Below are positions 1 to 15,000 of a DNA stretch of 64,000 nt, one piece after another. Numbering within the stretch: the stretch's first letter is position 1; each line of letters starts with the position of its first letter. A program made the position numbers and the translations under genes. The notes under the pieces are model-generated. The model did not search any database, was not told where the DNA came from, and saw only the letters and a program-made list of their open reading frames with translations. Source of the stretch: Mesostigma viride (taxonomy: Eukaryota > Streptophyta > Mesostigmatophyceae > Mesostigmatales > Mesostigmataceae); NCBI GenBank assembly GCA_009746045.1, contig RPFO01000065.1:7045143-7109142 (forward strand). The letters are read 5' to 3'.

Positions 1-3000
1 GCGTGACCTGGCATTGCGCCAGCACGGCCGCCTCCACCTGTAGAGAAGAATGGATATTGCCGTGCACGAGGGCATGGCAGGGGGTAAGTACATTCTTGGC
101 CGGGGCACGCGCATGGAGGGAAATTCGGAGGAAGGCACATGTCTATGTGCACGGATGGAGGGATGGACGGACGGACGGACGGACGGACGGACGGAGTAAG
201 ATGTGCAGTAATAGCACTTCAATCATATCTACAGTTGTATAGTTATCTACCTCTCAGTGCACGAGGGCCTATCTACTAGGGCACGCAATGATGACATCAT
301 CCCAGGGTAAGTGCACCAAATATTAATTCTATTGAACGTACCCACACATTCTGTCATCCATCCACATGCCTCCCATTGAGGAGAGTCACCACCGGGGCGT
401 ATGAAACGATCAAGTACCATTCTAGAGGGAATAAAAGAACCGGACTGCGTTTCGATGGATGCGTTCTAGAGGGGCGCAAGATGTATTGAAGCAAGGCGTC
501 GCACCCTGGGATGCTCTCCCCACTGGTTCGTTATCCTAAGAAGGGGTCCACAAGGTATGTTTCGTCCCCCTTCACGGTGGGTCAGATCCACGGTGGGCCG
601 TTCAGATTCACGGTGGGCCATACACCATATGCACCTCAGCCTTCACCCCCATATGCAATATAGCTGCATGCTGTATATCTGCTTCCACCGCCACCCCCTT
701 ACTGTGGTCCTTAGCCCTTATGCCCCCCTTCCTTACCATGAGCCGGGTCATCACTATCTATCCCATTCTACACCTACTACAAGTATACCTACTATCTCTT
801 TTAAGTATCGCCATCTGCCTCTCACATATTCCCTGCCTCTACCACCCCCTTTATCCCTGCGGCCCCTTTCCCCTTCTTGCCGTGGGGCGTGGGCCAGATA
901 ATCAGAATCCATGCCATGTACGTTATACCATATAATGTCCTCAACACTCCCTTTCCCCTTCACCGTGGCCCTTGCCCCAACTCCCTCACCGTGGGCCAGA
1001 TCATGGCCGCCTTGCTGGCGCCGACCAGCGCCGCGGGCGACGCGGCGGGTGGCGCGACGCGCTCGATGATCTCTCGCACACTTGGCGGGAAGTGCGCGAC
1101 CGACTGGGGGGACCAGCTCTTGCTGCAGGTGGTGCCCAGGTGGGCCACCAGCGCGCGGTGGTAGCGTAGCTGCTTGTAGTCATGGACGCCCCTGATAAGA
1201 TAAGAAAGGAGGAGGGGGGGGGTGAACGGGGAAAAGGTGGAGTGAGGTATGGGTGCAAAGAGGGGTAGAAGGAAGATGACGAGCACAAGGAGGGGTAATG
1301 GGTGATCGAAGGGGGATAGGGTATCGCGCTTTCCATGTGGACAAAAACGGTTGGTCGTCTAGATTAGAGCGATGCAGGCCTCCAAACAGGCCTCCAACCT
1401 TGGAATTCAACTTAATAATACAACATGAACATAGCACGAGGTTTCAATGCGGTCAGATTGGCTTGGTGACCGAGACGCGATGGAAAGTGCGTGCGATGGC
1501 GTAACCATGAAACGCTCCTCCGGATGACATGGCAACACATCCACAAGGCGTTACGGATGACATGGCGTTGCGGATGACACAGCGAGGGACCCACCTGGTC
1601 TTGGAGTTGACGGCAAGGAAGCGGAGCATGACGCGGGAGAGCACCTTGCCGAGATCCACCGGCTGGTTTTGGTCGGTGGCGCACCGGAACAGGACGACCT
1701 CGGTGGCGGATGCCAGCAGCTTGCAGGCCAGGTTCTCGGCGACACGATACAGCCGGTGCTTGGTGGTGGCCTGGATCGTGGTCAGCAGGCCGATCACGTT
1801 GGACAGCACTTGGCGCGTCTTGGAGAGGAATGTGGAGGGGGCGGAACGGGCGAATAGCAGATAGGTGGGTGGGTGGGTGGGTGGGTGGGTGGGTGGGTGG
1901 GCGGGCGGGCGGGCGGGCGGGCGGGTGGGTGGGTGGGTGGGTGGGTGGGTGGGTGGGTGGGTGGGTGGGTGGGTGGGTGGGTGGGTGGGTGGGTGGGTGG
2001 GTGGGTGGGTGGGTGGGGTGGGGTTGGGGGGTTGGGGGTTGGGGGCGTGGGGGTTGGGGGTGGGGTGGGGTGGGGTGGGGTGGGGTGGGGTGGGGTGGTT
2101 GGTTGGGCGGGTGGGCGGGCGGGTGGGCGGGCGGGCGGACGGGCGGGCGGGTTTGTGCGCGGGTGAACTGGCTATCAGGTGTGTGTGGGGGGGTGGGATA
2201 AGGGTTGCCATGAAAGACGAGGTTGCGAGATGCAGGGGAGGAAAAATTACATATAAGTAGCCACATAGACTGGATACAGATAAATAGCCAAAGAGATTTA
2301 CAGATAGAGAGTTACAGATAAACAACGAAGAGGAAAATTACAGATAAATAGCCGGGATCAACCATGATGATGGTGGTTGTGGTTGCGGCGAGAATAGGTC
2401 AAGGAGCATTGCGAGACAAGTTTGCATACACCACTGCATTCCCATTCCGAGGACCAGATAAAATTCTGAGCATCAGGTGCTCCAGGTGCCAGTCGTTGAC
2501 CAAGTGAAGGGCAACGTGTGGCAGTGTTGGCATTGGTGATAGAGTCGGTATTGGCATTGGCGCTTATGTTGTTGTGGTGGTGGGCGTTCCTGCTGGTGTT
2601 GGTGCTGGTGCTGGTGCTGGTGCTGGTGCTGGTGCTGGTGCTGGTGCTGGTGCTGCTTGCTGATGACACTGGCCATGCGGGGAAAAGCAGTTATGTGCAG
2701 TAGTGGCTTGTGCAGTTATGTGTAGAATTGGTTACGACAAGACACGATGGCGGGTGACACGATGGCCGTATCAGAGGATATGTGCAGGGCATGCACACAT
2801 GACAGTGTCAGAGTACATTTGCAGAGCATGCAGTACGGTGACACTTGGCAGTATCAGAGGATATGTGTAGAGCATGAAGAGCCGCTGGTTGATTAGCTCC
2901 ACCAGCAAAAAGGCAACGGATTCGTGCAGCTTCAGGTGTTGCTGGAACCGCTCCAGGGAAGCTTGCAGGTGGTGGCGGAAGAGCCTGGGTGCGGCCATGC

Positions 3001-6000
3001 ATGACATCATCCACAAGTGCATAAGCATGCTTGTGAGAAGAGGCAGGAATGATTACTGAATGAATGAAATTAAAAGGGTTTTCCGATGCACAAGGAAGAG
3101 AGGCAGGAATAATTAAATGAATGAATGAAATAAATAGCCAATGAGTTAGGAGGGTTTTCCAATGCACAAGGAAGAGAAGAGGCAGGAATAACGAAATTAA
3201 TTAAACGAACTTCAATTAAGGGAGCCCCAATCCCAGGTACGCATACGTTACATAGTCCCACTAAGCGCTTGTAAGGTGCTTAATTAAGGGAGCCCCAACC
3301 CCAGGCACGCATACGTCACATCATTGTGCAGTAAGGTGCAGGGAGCAGCGGCATGCGGCCAGTGCCACGACTACCATGTGGAATTAGACTGTTCGCAAAC
3401 CCCTATATCTCACGGATGACTTATTAGTACGTTACTTGTCACAGTTCTGTCGTCATGGCGCCTCACTTCCGGCGTTTTTACCTTGCTATAATGTATAAGC
3501 CCATTGCATAGCGTATTTATAGATCGATCATGGCGCCGCACTCACGACATTTTAGCTTATTATAATATACAAAAAGCTTATACTACTAGCTTAGTCATAG
3601 ATTCACCGTGGCGCCGCACCCACGACATTTCCAGCTTATTCCAAGGTATGTATCTATCATAAGCTCATAGCTTATTCATCGATTCATCGTTGCGCCGCAC
3701 CCACGACATTTCCAGCTGATTCCAAGGTATGTATCTATCATAAGCTCATAGCTTATTCATCGATTCATCGTAGCGCCGCACTCACGACAGCGGGGCAGAG
3801 ATGAGCAGGCGTGCGTAAGTCTCCACGATGCGCGGTGCTGGCAGCTGCAACTTGCCGTCGACGACCTTGACCTGACTGCCCAGGACGACCTCGTCCAGCA
3901 TGTTCAGGAACCTGCACACATGACAGAAAGTACCGCCGGATGAAGAAACCTCGACACGGCTTGTATTAAGAAACCTAGGGGTGTGGGTAGGCATGAGCCA
4001 TGACAGGCATGGCAGGACGACCTCCACCTGCAAGTTCTGGATGGTAGTACAACAGGGTGGTAATAATACAGGATGGTAATGAAACATGATGGTAATAAGT
4101 CAGGCTGGTACTACATCAGCCAGGATCGTGATCCATCAGGAACCTGCCAGGGTGGTAATACGTTTCATCGCTATGGGCATGGATCTTGTATTTGTACCCT
4201 AGTGCGCGGGCCCAGCATGACCTCGTCCAGAACATCGAGGAACCTGTTCATATGTAAAGGACCGGGGGGGGGGACGGGGGGGGGGGGGGGGTCATTCGCA
4301 GTACACATACATGCCCATGCTTGGTGCATGAGCGTTTGCAAACGCCAGGCCATCAAATGCTACTACTACTACTACTACTACGTAGAATATGACCATGCGC
4401 AAACAACACACCATGTCGAATACGACCATGCAAAGAATAATTGGCAGGGTGGCCATCCAGGCAGTGCCATGGGTGTGGTCAGGCCATTGCATTCGCCACT
4501 GACGTTGGCAGGCGCAGGGGAGGCAGAACGTCAAGAGTGTTTGAGCAGGCGCTGCGATGCCGTGATTGAATTCGAGACGAGGGCACACCGTGTGAATGGT
4601 GCAAGGCTATCCACAGGATGGTGCAAGCCCAGGATCCCACATAACGAGTCGTGGGGTGTGCCATTTGCCAACTCATGATGATCTCTTATGATCTCTTATG
4701 ATATTTTATGATCTCTTATGATCATATACTACTATGATCTCTTATGATCTCTTATGATCTCTTATGATCTCTTATGATCTCTTATGATCTCTTATTATCT
4801 CTTATGATCTCTTATGATGATCGATGCCCCTGTTTCTCGTGCAAGTCTAGCGGCTACGAAGCTGCCGCCCAATTACTGCTGAGGGTGTTTCGCATGCGCG
4901 AATTCCGCAGTCCACGTTCACGGATGGCAATTCATAGTATCATGCAAACTTGACAACAGCCTGGCAGGAGTGTCAACATGCGCGCATGCGCAAAACAAAG
5001 AAAAAGAGCCCACACATACACGCGCACACACACACACAGGATTTTCTATGTGGCTGCTGCGGGTCCTTTAGAGGGTTGCCTGCTGCGCTCTCACCCGATG
5101 TACACGCGCGCGCGCACACACACACACGCATACACATACACATACACACACGCACACGCACACACACGCACACACACTTACACTTACACATCTGAAGACA
5201 CAGCAAAGGCCTGCATAAAATGGGCAAGCGCCTCAAAAACCTTCCCCCTCCTGTAAGGGGGAAGCACGTTTTGTTACGTTGTTATCGATTCTGCTAGGCC
5301 CCACCTTTTACGTTGTTCTCGATTCTACTAGACCCCGCCTTTTACGTTGTTATCGCTTCTACTAGGCCCAACCTTTTACGCTGTTATTGATTCTACTAGA
5401 CCCCACCTTTTACGTTGTTATCGATTCTACTAGACCCCACCTTTTACGTTGTCATCGATTCTACTAGACCCCACCTTGTACGTTGTCATCGATTCTACTA
5501 GACCCCACGTTTCGCTATCTTGTTGATACTAGCAACTCATTGGAGCCCACCTTCTGTGCGCATGCAATAGCCCACACCAGGCCGGGGTGGGGGTGGGGGT
5601 GGGGTTGGTCTTACGTAAGAGGATCAGGGTTGCCCCACAGCCTTGCCAACCTAAAGCTTAAGCCCACCTAATTTCGCTCTATGGTAGGTTATGTTAGTAC
5701 TATTCAACCTAAAGCTTTTCCCAGGCCACCTAATTTTGGTGAATGCTAGGTGTTATGTTGGATATATTCAACCTAAAGCTTAAGCCCACCTAGTTGCGCT
5801 GTATGGTAGGTTATGTTTGTACTATTCAACCTAAAGCTCGCCCCATCCCACCTTCGACGCGCGTGCAGCGAGAGACCCAGCAGGAAGGAGAGCGGCAGAG
5901 CCTTGAGTGGCGCGCCGCCACTTGTCACCTCCCTGTCGATTGTGTGGTTGGGTGGCAGGTTCTGCAGCGCGCGAAGCATCGAATCGCAGACGGGCACGCT

Positions 6001-9000
6001 GGTGGAGTGCGACAGCAGCCACAGCCGGCCCTGCATCGTCTCCGAGAGGTTGTCGTAGGGGATGGTCTGTCCGCCTGGGTGGTGCACATTTTTTTGTTGT
6101 TGGTGTGCAGTGAAGGCCGGAGGGGGCTTTGGGGTTTAGGGTTTAGGGTTGGCATGAAGAATGTGTGTGCGTAATTCTGTGTGCGAGTATGTGCGTGTGC
6201 GTGTGCGCGTGCGCATGTGCATGCGTGTGCGTGTGCGTGTGCGTGTGCGTGTGCGTGTGCGTGTGCGTGTGCGTGTGCGTGTGCGTGTGCGTGTGCGTGT
6301 GCGTGTGCGTGTGCGTGTGCGTGTGCGTGTGCGTGTGCGTGTGCGTGTGCGTGTGCGTGTGCGTGTGCGTATGCGTGTGTGTGCGTGTGCGTGGTCACTA
6401 TAGTCTAGTAGTGCATGTGCGCGTGTGTTTGTCAGAGAGGAAGTGAGACCAACAGGAAGGGAAGGGGGCGGTGAGGGAGGGAGGGAGCAGAAGAGATTGA
6501 GAGTAGAGGGTGAACGTGGAATGTCAGTAAAGAAGATGTCTCTCTTATCGTTGGGCTGCACTCCAACGGCCCCTATGCGAGTCAGGTAAACATGGAAGGA
6601 GAGAGAGGGGAGAGGGTAAACGAGGTTTAGGAAGAGCGGTCACGGTGTGGCTGATGGGGTACAGTGTCGTGGTCTTGTAGAGACGCAAGCCACTCCATGG
6701 ACATCCTGTTGATGTTGATGTTGATGTGGATGTGGATGTGGATGTGGATGTGGATGTGGATGTGGATGTGGATGTGGATGTGGATGTGGATGTGGATGTT
6801 GACGTTGATGTGGATGTGGATGTGGATGTTGATGTTGGTGTGGATGTTGATGCGGATGTTGATGTTGATGTGAATGTTGATGTGGATGTTGATGTTGATG
6901 TGGATGTCGATGCCGATGTTGATGTTGATATTGAATGTTGATGTTGATGTCAACTCAAGTCCAGAACCAGCAAGCCAGCCGTGAACCTTGTGATAAAGAA
7001 TGCCAGCAAGCCAGCCGTGAACCTGGTCATCACCGCGCCTAGCAGCCAGTAACGTGCACGTGCCACTGAGGATAGATAGAGCTGGCAGAGAGCGCAACAC
7101 TGAGGATAGAGAGAGCTGGCAGATAGCGCGAATACCTCTGCTTGACAGACTGGTATATCTTCGTGCACATGGGAACAACCACGCACAAAGCACATTGTGA
7201 ACGGGATAATCAACACTACACTCTCTTTATGGCCAGCCACACTTGCTTCCAAGGACTCACTGGTTGACCGCGGCTTGAGCCATGTCGCGGTACGTTGGTT
7301 GGCCTCCATCACTCTATGACGCAACACTCTCTGGCTCCCACCACAAGGGCATGTGGCATGGGACCCACGCCTTGCGCAACATAAAATAATACTGGTTATG
7401 GCGACGTCACTATGGTAGTAATGCACGGACACTGATCACCATGAACAACTCCAGGCATAATTTGTGACATTAAAATATTCTCGCTATAGATCGCGCAAGA
7501 TATTCTTGTGAAATACGAGCACGTTCAGGCAATCTAGTTTGTTCCGCCATTCGCCCCCTACCTCGGTTGACGGACTTCCACCATTCGTCAATGTGCCGCT
7601 GCTGCGTCTGGGCGTACGCAAACATGGCGTACTTCTCCGTGATGGCCCGGTCCATGACCCACAACTTGATGACCTGGCGAATAGGGGGTGAACAAGAGGA
7701 GCACAATATGGCAGAAAGAGACTGGTATTTGCCATGAGTCGATCATGCTTATACGATTACACGGGGCATGACCCACAACTTGATGACCTGGCGAATAGGG
7801 GGTGAACAAGAGGAGCACAATATGGCAGAAAGAGACTGGTATTTGCCATGAGTCGATCATGCTTATATGATTACACGGGGCATGACCCACAACTTGATGA
7901 CCTGGCGAATAGGAGGTGAACAAGAGGAGCACAATATGGCAGAAAGAGACTGGTATTTGCCATGAGTCGATCATGCTTATATGATTACACGGGGCATGAC
8001 CCAGAACTTGATGACCTGGCGAATAGGGGGTGAACAAGAGGAGCACAATATGGCAGAAAGAGACTGGTATTTGCCATGAGTCGATCATGCTTATATGATT
8101 ACACGGGGCATGACCCAGAACTTGATGACCTGGCGAATACATGACCTACGCATAAGAGGTGCATAATACAGAGGGAAAGAGAACGGAAGGTGCTACGCTC
8201 ATAGTGGTTTGGCTACGATGCAGTCATGACCCACGCCTTAACAACCTAGCGAATAGGAGGTGAACAAGAGGAGCGCAATATGAAAGTATGAGAATAAGGC
8301 GGCCTGAGGAAATCAGGTGGTGATTAAGAGGAGCACGCAAAAGGGAGAAAGAGGCTGTTACGAATATCAATGTTGATGGATGCTATCACTATTGATGATA
8401 AGTGAATAATCAAACAGTCCTAAGATAGCACTTAGAATAGCACTTTGGGATAGTGGCAGCCACCACGGACACCATAGTGTTGCGGATGACAGAAACAAGT
8501 GCTGTATATAGGGTGAGCCGATGGGAAAAAAAAGTACTGTGAACTGCATTTGAGGATGACAGTTACAAGTGCTGTAAATAGCGTTTGCCGATGACAACAA
8601 AAGCAATTACTGTAAATAGTTGCGGATGACACAAATCTAGCATTAATTACTTCGTAATGCAGTGCCATTGGGGAGCCCTGGCATGTTCCCAAAGCATCAT
8701 AACCACTCTACCGGCAGCCGCCAAGGAGGCAATTGAGCTGCTCAGGTTGACGAACCCATTTCATGTGTATTATGGTTTTGACAGTAGTACACAAAGGTAA
8801 GTAAAGGGAAGTAAAAAGTAATATTTCGACAGTGGCACGAACCACAGGCGCCACCAAGTTGCTGATGACACCCCCCCCTAAAAAAATGTCGAACCCCTTT
8901 CTGAGAGCACTTGTAACAACAAGAGTGGTTGTAGAATAAGCAGTCACAAGCCGCACGCATCACAGACGCCACCAAGTTGCTGATGACAAACCCTGTAACA

Positions 9001-12000
9001 ATGATGTCAAAACCCTTTCATATGAGCTATTGTTACACAAAAAATACCACTACATAGTAAAAGTAGTAAATAAAAAAATGGCACCAACCACGGACGCCAC
9101 CGAATCGCTGATGACAAAAACAAGCACTGTACATAAGTGACTGTTATATGGACGTAGCGGTATGACAAAAGAAATACAAAGAAATAGCAGCACCCAAGAC
9201 ATAGCGGCACCCACCACGGACGCCATCGAGTTGCAGATGACGAACTCGCTCGCGGACACCATCGGGTACCCCTTGGTCTCCTCGATCCCCTGGCTGGACA
9301 ACGTGCCCATGTCCAGCAGGGTCTCCAGCACACGGCGAAAGTCGGTCCGCTTGTCGCGTTTCATCGCAAAGTCGATGTGGTCGATCCGTGCTGGCAATGC
9401 GGTGGCAACATGGTAGCGACCCGACACAATAGCAACCCAACACAATAGCAACCCAACATACTGGCGACCCAACACAATAGCAACCCAACATACTGCCGAC
9501 CCGACACAATAGCAACCCAACATACTGGCAACCCAACACAATAGCAACCCAACATACTGGCGACCCAACACAATAGCAACCCAACATACTGGCAACCCAA
9601 CACAATAGCAACCCAACATACTGGCGACCCGACACAATAGCAACCCAACATACTGGCGACCCGACACAATAGCAACCCAACATACTGGCGACCCGACACA
9701 ATAGCAACCCAACATACTGGCGACCCAACACAATAGCAACCCAACATACTGGCGACCCAACACAATAGCAACCCAACATACTGGCGGCCCCACCCAGACA
9801 ATCCAGAACGATGATAACAGTAATACACAGCGACTAAATGATAACGATAGCGATGACGAAAAACTACTAGTATGGAAAATCGTATCCCATCTTCATCTTC
9901 ATCTTCACCTTCATCCCCATCCCCATCCCCATCCCCATCCCCATCCCCATCCCCATCCCCATCCCCATCCCCATCCCCATCCCCATCCCCATCCCCATCC
10001 CCATCCCCATCCCCATCCCCATCCCCATCCCCATCCCAATGCCCATCCCCATCCCCATCCCAATGCCCATCCCAATATCCGATTGACCGACAGAGATATG
10101 AGAGGTTAAGGAGTTAAGATGACGGACACATTTCAAAACCTTAGAAAACACGAAAAACATGCACAAGGGAAGTAATAGCCAAGTACAGCTCAAAACGCAA
10201 ATTTCGCAGTATGCGATTCTGCCACCTGTCGTTCAGCATTGCCACCCAAATCTCAAAAGATGCATTCACCACAAGGAGTCTAAGACACCGCACCAAGCCT
10301 GTCTGAATTTAAATGTTCTTGCGAGTAATGAACGGCAAACTGCGCCCGTCGCTAACCTTAAGAACAGATTGGAGAGGAAATTACAGCTCAGACACCGAAT
10401 GCAAAAACCAAACACGCAAGGTAGCAGAAAAGCATCAGAACACAAAGCACTTAATAAGCGAGGTGGATTACTGTCAAAGCTCTTATCTCCAGCTCAATAG
10501 CTCAAATGATCTTAGTTAATAAATGCTTACTGCTAATAGAAATAAGCATCAAGGAGACAAACCAGCGCAAATAAACATAGCTAATCTTGCAGGGAGCTAC
10601 CCTAGGTAGGCGGCAGGCCGTGACACCGGGGCATGACTGTTGTCACACAGCACTTGGAAGTGTACCCGCAGTGGGCCATGGTAAAGGATATTGAACGTCT
10701 GGCTGATGAGCCACAGGATGAAGTTGCTGCGCAGCGGGGCGCCCCACACACGGACCTGGCTGACCCGCTCGATGAAGAGAATGATGTCCAAGTACCTGCA
10801 CGCAGCCGTCACAAGAAGCCATGTGGGCAATGCGTCATGACGGCCATCCACCGTCATCAATCGTAACCAACCGGTATCCACCGTCATCCACTGTCATTAA
10901 CCGACATCAACCATCACGGAAGCCATTTGAAGGCATGCACGCGCCTGTCACACAATGCCATGTGAACCAGCAGGCGCATGCCCCGACTGCCATTGAGGCG
11001 GGGCGCGCATTGAAACTATAAAAGTATGAAAATATAGTCAGTATGCCAGTAAGCATGGTCACCTAGAATGTCAAATAAAACCACGACAACCCCCACAAAA
11101 CCAGGGCCAGAAGAGAGTTGGGTTGGCGTCCAGAGCTTCATCAGAAGCCCTGCTCTTGTGGGGGTTAACGCCAAATATTCGCAAGATCGTAGCCTACACT
11201 GCACTGGCATTGTAACCAAGTACCTGACAAACAGAGATACAACCCTAAACAATCATATAAACCTAAACAATCAATGATTCATTTTACCTCATCTGGGCAA
11301 GGTACGAGACGGCGTTCGGCATCCCATACACACTGGCACTGTAAACAAAGTAACTGATCAATAGAGGTACAACAACCGATATGTACAGTATAGATATTAT
11401 ATGTATAGAATCTATAGTATTCTGAATATTATTATTTGTATTCTATAAATATATAATAATATATAGAATATCTAGTTTATAGAAGTATCCTACTATTAAC
11501 AAAGGTACAACAACCAATACGTGTAGTAGCATCAATAGAGGTACAGGAAGCCATTCTGCACTTACCTCATCTGGGCGAGGTAAAAGACGGCGTCCGCCAG
11601 CTTAAGCCACTCGTTCCAGTGTTGGTGCGCATACGCGTCCATCATTTGGACCGTGGGGGGGCCCTCGACTGGGGCACGCGGACGGGTTCACCGAGGCACA
11701 GACAGTTCATTGAGGCATGAAGAGTTATTACGAGGTGGCCTCGACAGTGGGACATGGGGATTCAACTGGGGCACGGGGCCAGTTCATGATAGGGACGCAA
11801 CGGCTTATAAATTATTGTGAGATGGCCTGGACCGTAGGGCGGGGCTTTGACCGGGGCATGTGGATGGGTTCACCGACGCCATTCATCCTGTTTCTACCCT
11901 AACCCCTCGCCATTCTAGTCGCTCCTAACGCCTTTTATCTTCCGCTCATCCTATTTATATCCTACCCTTCCCCATTCTCCGGGACCAGCAAGCGGTGCAC

Positions 12001-15000
12001 CGGCCATCCACCTCACCCCTTTCATCAGTCCCCCACCTCCATGCTTCCTATTTGTGCTGATATCCTACCCCTCACCGTTCTCCGGGATGAGCAGGCGGTG
12101 CACCTGCACCACGAGCGCGTCCACCAGCATCTCGGAGCTGAACTGCATCGACCCAACCACGTGCTCGCCCTTGAACGTGAAGCCTGGCTGGCGGCTGGCA
12201 AGGTCCTCCAGGAACGGCAGGTACCTGCGCGAGGCAGCATAGGCGAGGCAGGTACGCTTAGATCTACTTTCCTGGCTTATATGAGAATGGCAGGTACCTG
12301 TCGCAGTGGCAGCAGGTGACCCCAAAACAATTCAACACAGGCGATCACAAACACACAAACACAGGTGATCACAAACAGTAAAACACAGGCTTTAACTAGG
12401 AGTGTCTAAGAACGGGAGGTACCTAGTGTCCATATTCACTAAGAGGATTCGCGTTGTTATAAACAAGGCCCCCCATCGCGAGGCTATGCGGGTGCAGGGC
12501 AGAGTAAGCGCAGGGAAACGTGGGTGCAGGGCTATGCGGGTGCAGGGCAGTCCATGCTGTGCGGCGTGGGTCAAACATGCATTCGAGCAGCGGTACCTGC
12601 ACAACGCCACGTAGGCAAGGCAGGTACAGTTCTGGCTCTCATAAGAACGGCAGCAACCTGCACAAGCGTGAAGGCAGTTTATACAAGCCTGCACACAACA
12701 ACCAGCCCCTGCTAATGCTATGCTCCTGGCGTTAATAGAAATGGCAGGTAAACGCGCGGGCCGGAGTAGGGGCAGCACGTTATAACAGTAGACTACAAGG
12801 TCCAGCAGTAGACTACAAGGTCCTTGACTACAAGGATAGCAGGCGGCTAGACAAGCGCTAATTGCAATGTTTGGCAGGTGACAACAAGGGGCCTGCTGTG
12901 CGAAGCCTCTAGGTAGAACATGGAAGCTGGCGCATGGTATCCAACTACATTCGATCCGGCTCTTCTGGAACGGCAGGTGCAGGTGACTCGGTGGTTGCAT
13001 CCCAAACTTGAACTCCAAGCTTGCATTCCAAACTTGCACTCCAAACTTGGATTCCAAGCTCGCACTTGCCCACTGTCCATGACCTATTGCCCAAGCCTCC
13101 ACGCCCAACTCCCCCCTGCCCCCTGCCCCCTGCCCCTGCCCCTGCCCCCTGCCCCCGGCCCCCGGCCCCCTGCCCCCTGCCATGAGTGGTCGATGGCCCC
13201 GCACACACCTGTCGGAGGGCGAGAGCGCCTGGTCGATCCATGCGGGCGAGATACCGCAGTTGAGCGTGTGGGCCAAACAGCCCACCGCTTGGTCCCAGTC
13301 GGCGGTGCCCATGCGCACCGCCTTGACCACCTGCACGCGCGAGCAGTGGTAGCAGTATTTGCGCCATGTTGGGCATCCTAGTTAGAAGGGGGGGGCAACC
13401 GTAGTAGCAGTATTTGTGCCATGTTGGGCATCCTAGTTAGAAGGGGGGGGGCAAGCGTAGTAGCAGTATTTGTGCCATGTTGGGCATCCCTATTCACGAA
13501 CCAGCGCCCCTATTCATGAGCCTGCAGCCCTGCTACGCTACACCAGCATCACTATTCAGGGACCAGCCGCTCTATTCTCGGCTGGTCCATAAACAATGAC
13601 CCGCCACTCATGTGATCATGATGCAACTGGTCATTATTTATCAACAAGATCAAAGGGACCAAAGATGACTGGCCATTAATGAATGAATGAATGAATGAAT
13701 GAATGAATGAATGAATGAATGAATGAATGAATGAATGAATGAATGAATGAATGAATGAATGAATGAATGAATGAATGAATGAATGAATGAATGAATGAAT
13801 GAAATAAGAACATACCTTCGTGGGGAGGATATGTAACGCATATCCCTGAGAAGGGGCATATGGACTGGCCATTGGCCAACCCTAATAGATACAAGGACAA
13901 GACAAATACTCCTATACAGCCAACGCTCCGTTCAACGTCGCCACCCACCTGGGGCCCGAACAGGATCTCCCCAAAAGATCCCACGTAGGTGAAAATCTCT
14001 TCATGGGTGGACGCGTGGGTGATGCAGCGCAGGCGACGGTCTGCAACCGACATCACGTACGTGCGCAGGATGTGAGAGGGAGGTATGCTATGGGATCGGG
14101 CATATAAGGTGATGCAGCGCAGGTGTCCGTCTGCACCATTAAGTCACATGTGCAGGTTATAGGGAACAGTGACTTAAATCAGCCTGCCACCAATGGAATG
14201 ATGACAAGCAAGAGAAGAGGCACCTGCTCCGTCTCCAAACTAGTGCGCACAGAATACATGGCTTAATAGTAATGCAGTAATTGATTGCATGATAGTAATA
14301 AAGTAGTCGAGTTAATGAGAGCAAGGGCAGGCAGACATACCACCCTTGCTTATAAATTCACCTACAGCCTATTATAGTGACCTCCTAGAAGCCTATTATA
14401 GAGACCTGGAAATACCAAGATCCAGCTGCCCTCCCTGTTGGCTAAATAAAACGTTGCGCTCCCATGCAAACCCACCGCCAAACACCATCCTGTAGTCAAT
14501 TTATGGGCCGTCGACGACCCGGGACAAATCCACGGGACAACGTCAATCAGCCAACCCACCAGACAGGAACAATCAGCCAACTCACCGGACAATTAGGCAA
14601 GCCATCAGACAGTGTCAATCAGCCAACTCGCCGGACAGTGTCAATCCGCCAACGTACTGGAAACTGTCACTGCGACAGCCCCACTGGACCATGTGCATGA
14701 GCCGACCCACCAGACAGTGTCTCTGCGCCAACTCACTAGACAGTATGCATGGGACAACCGCGTATGCACCGGACAAATAACGATGAGCGAACCCACGGGA
14801 TAGTATGCCTGGGATAACAACCCACCGGACAGCGTCGTGTAGAACGCCAGAGCATCCCTGCGCCGATGGATGAGCGTCAAAAACGACTGTAGCCGCACGT
14901 CGTCGGAGCAAAAACTGGGCCAGTTGCGCGTCTGTGTTGGGTCCCACGTCGGGTGACATGTGTCAAGGGGCCGGGGGTATGCGTGACATGTGGCGTGTGA

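Noticed and set aside
1412-2325. Two 280-290-codon minus-strand frames rich in Pro-Thr-His
   Set aside because: They read through the GGGT satellite; only 1818-1595 within them is a real MED23 exon.
6130-6150. Telomere end suggested by TTTAGGG repeats
   Set aside because: There are only two units inside a MED23 intron; it is not a telomere, at most an interstitial trace.
9050-9828. Frames encoding repeated VCWVAIVLGRQYVG
   Set aside because: They are translations of the 36-bp tandem repeat in a MED23 intron; only 9390-9215 is exon.
13552-14056. Frames encoding poly-(FIHS)
   Set aside because: They come from the GAAT microsatellite; only 14040-13949 is a MED23 exon.
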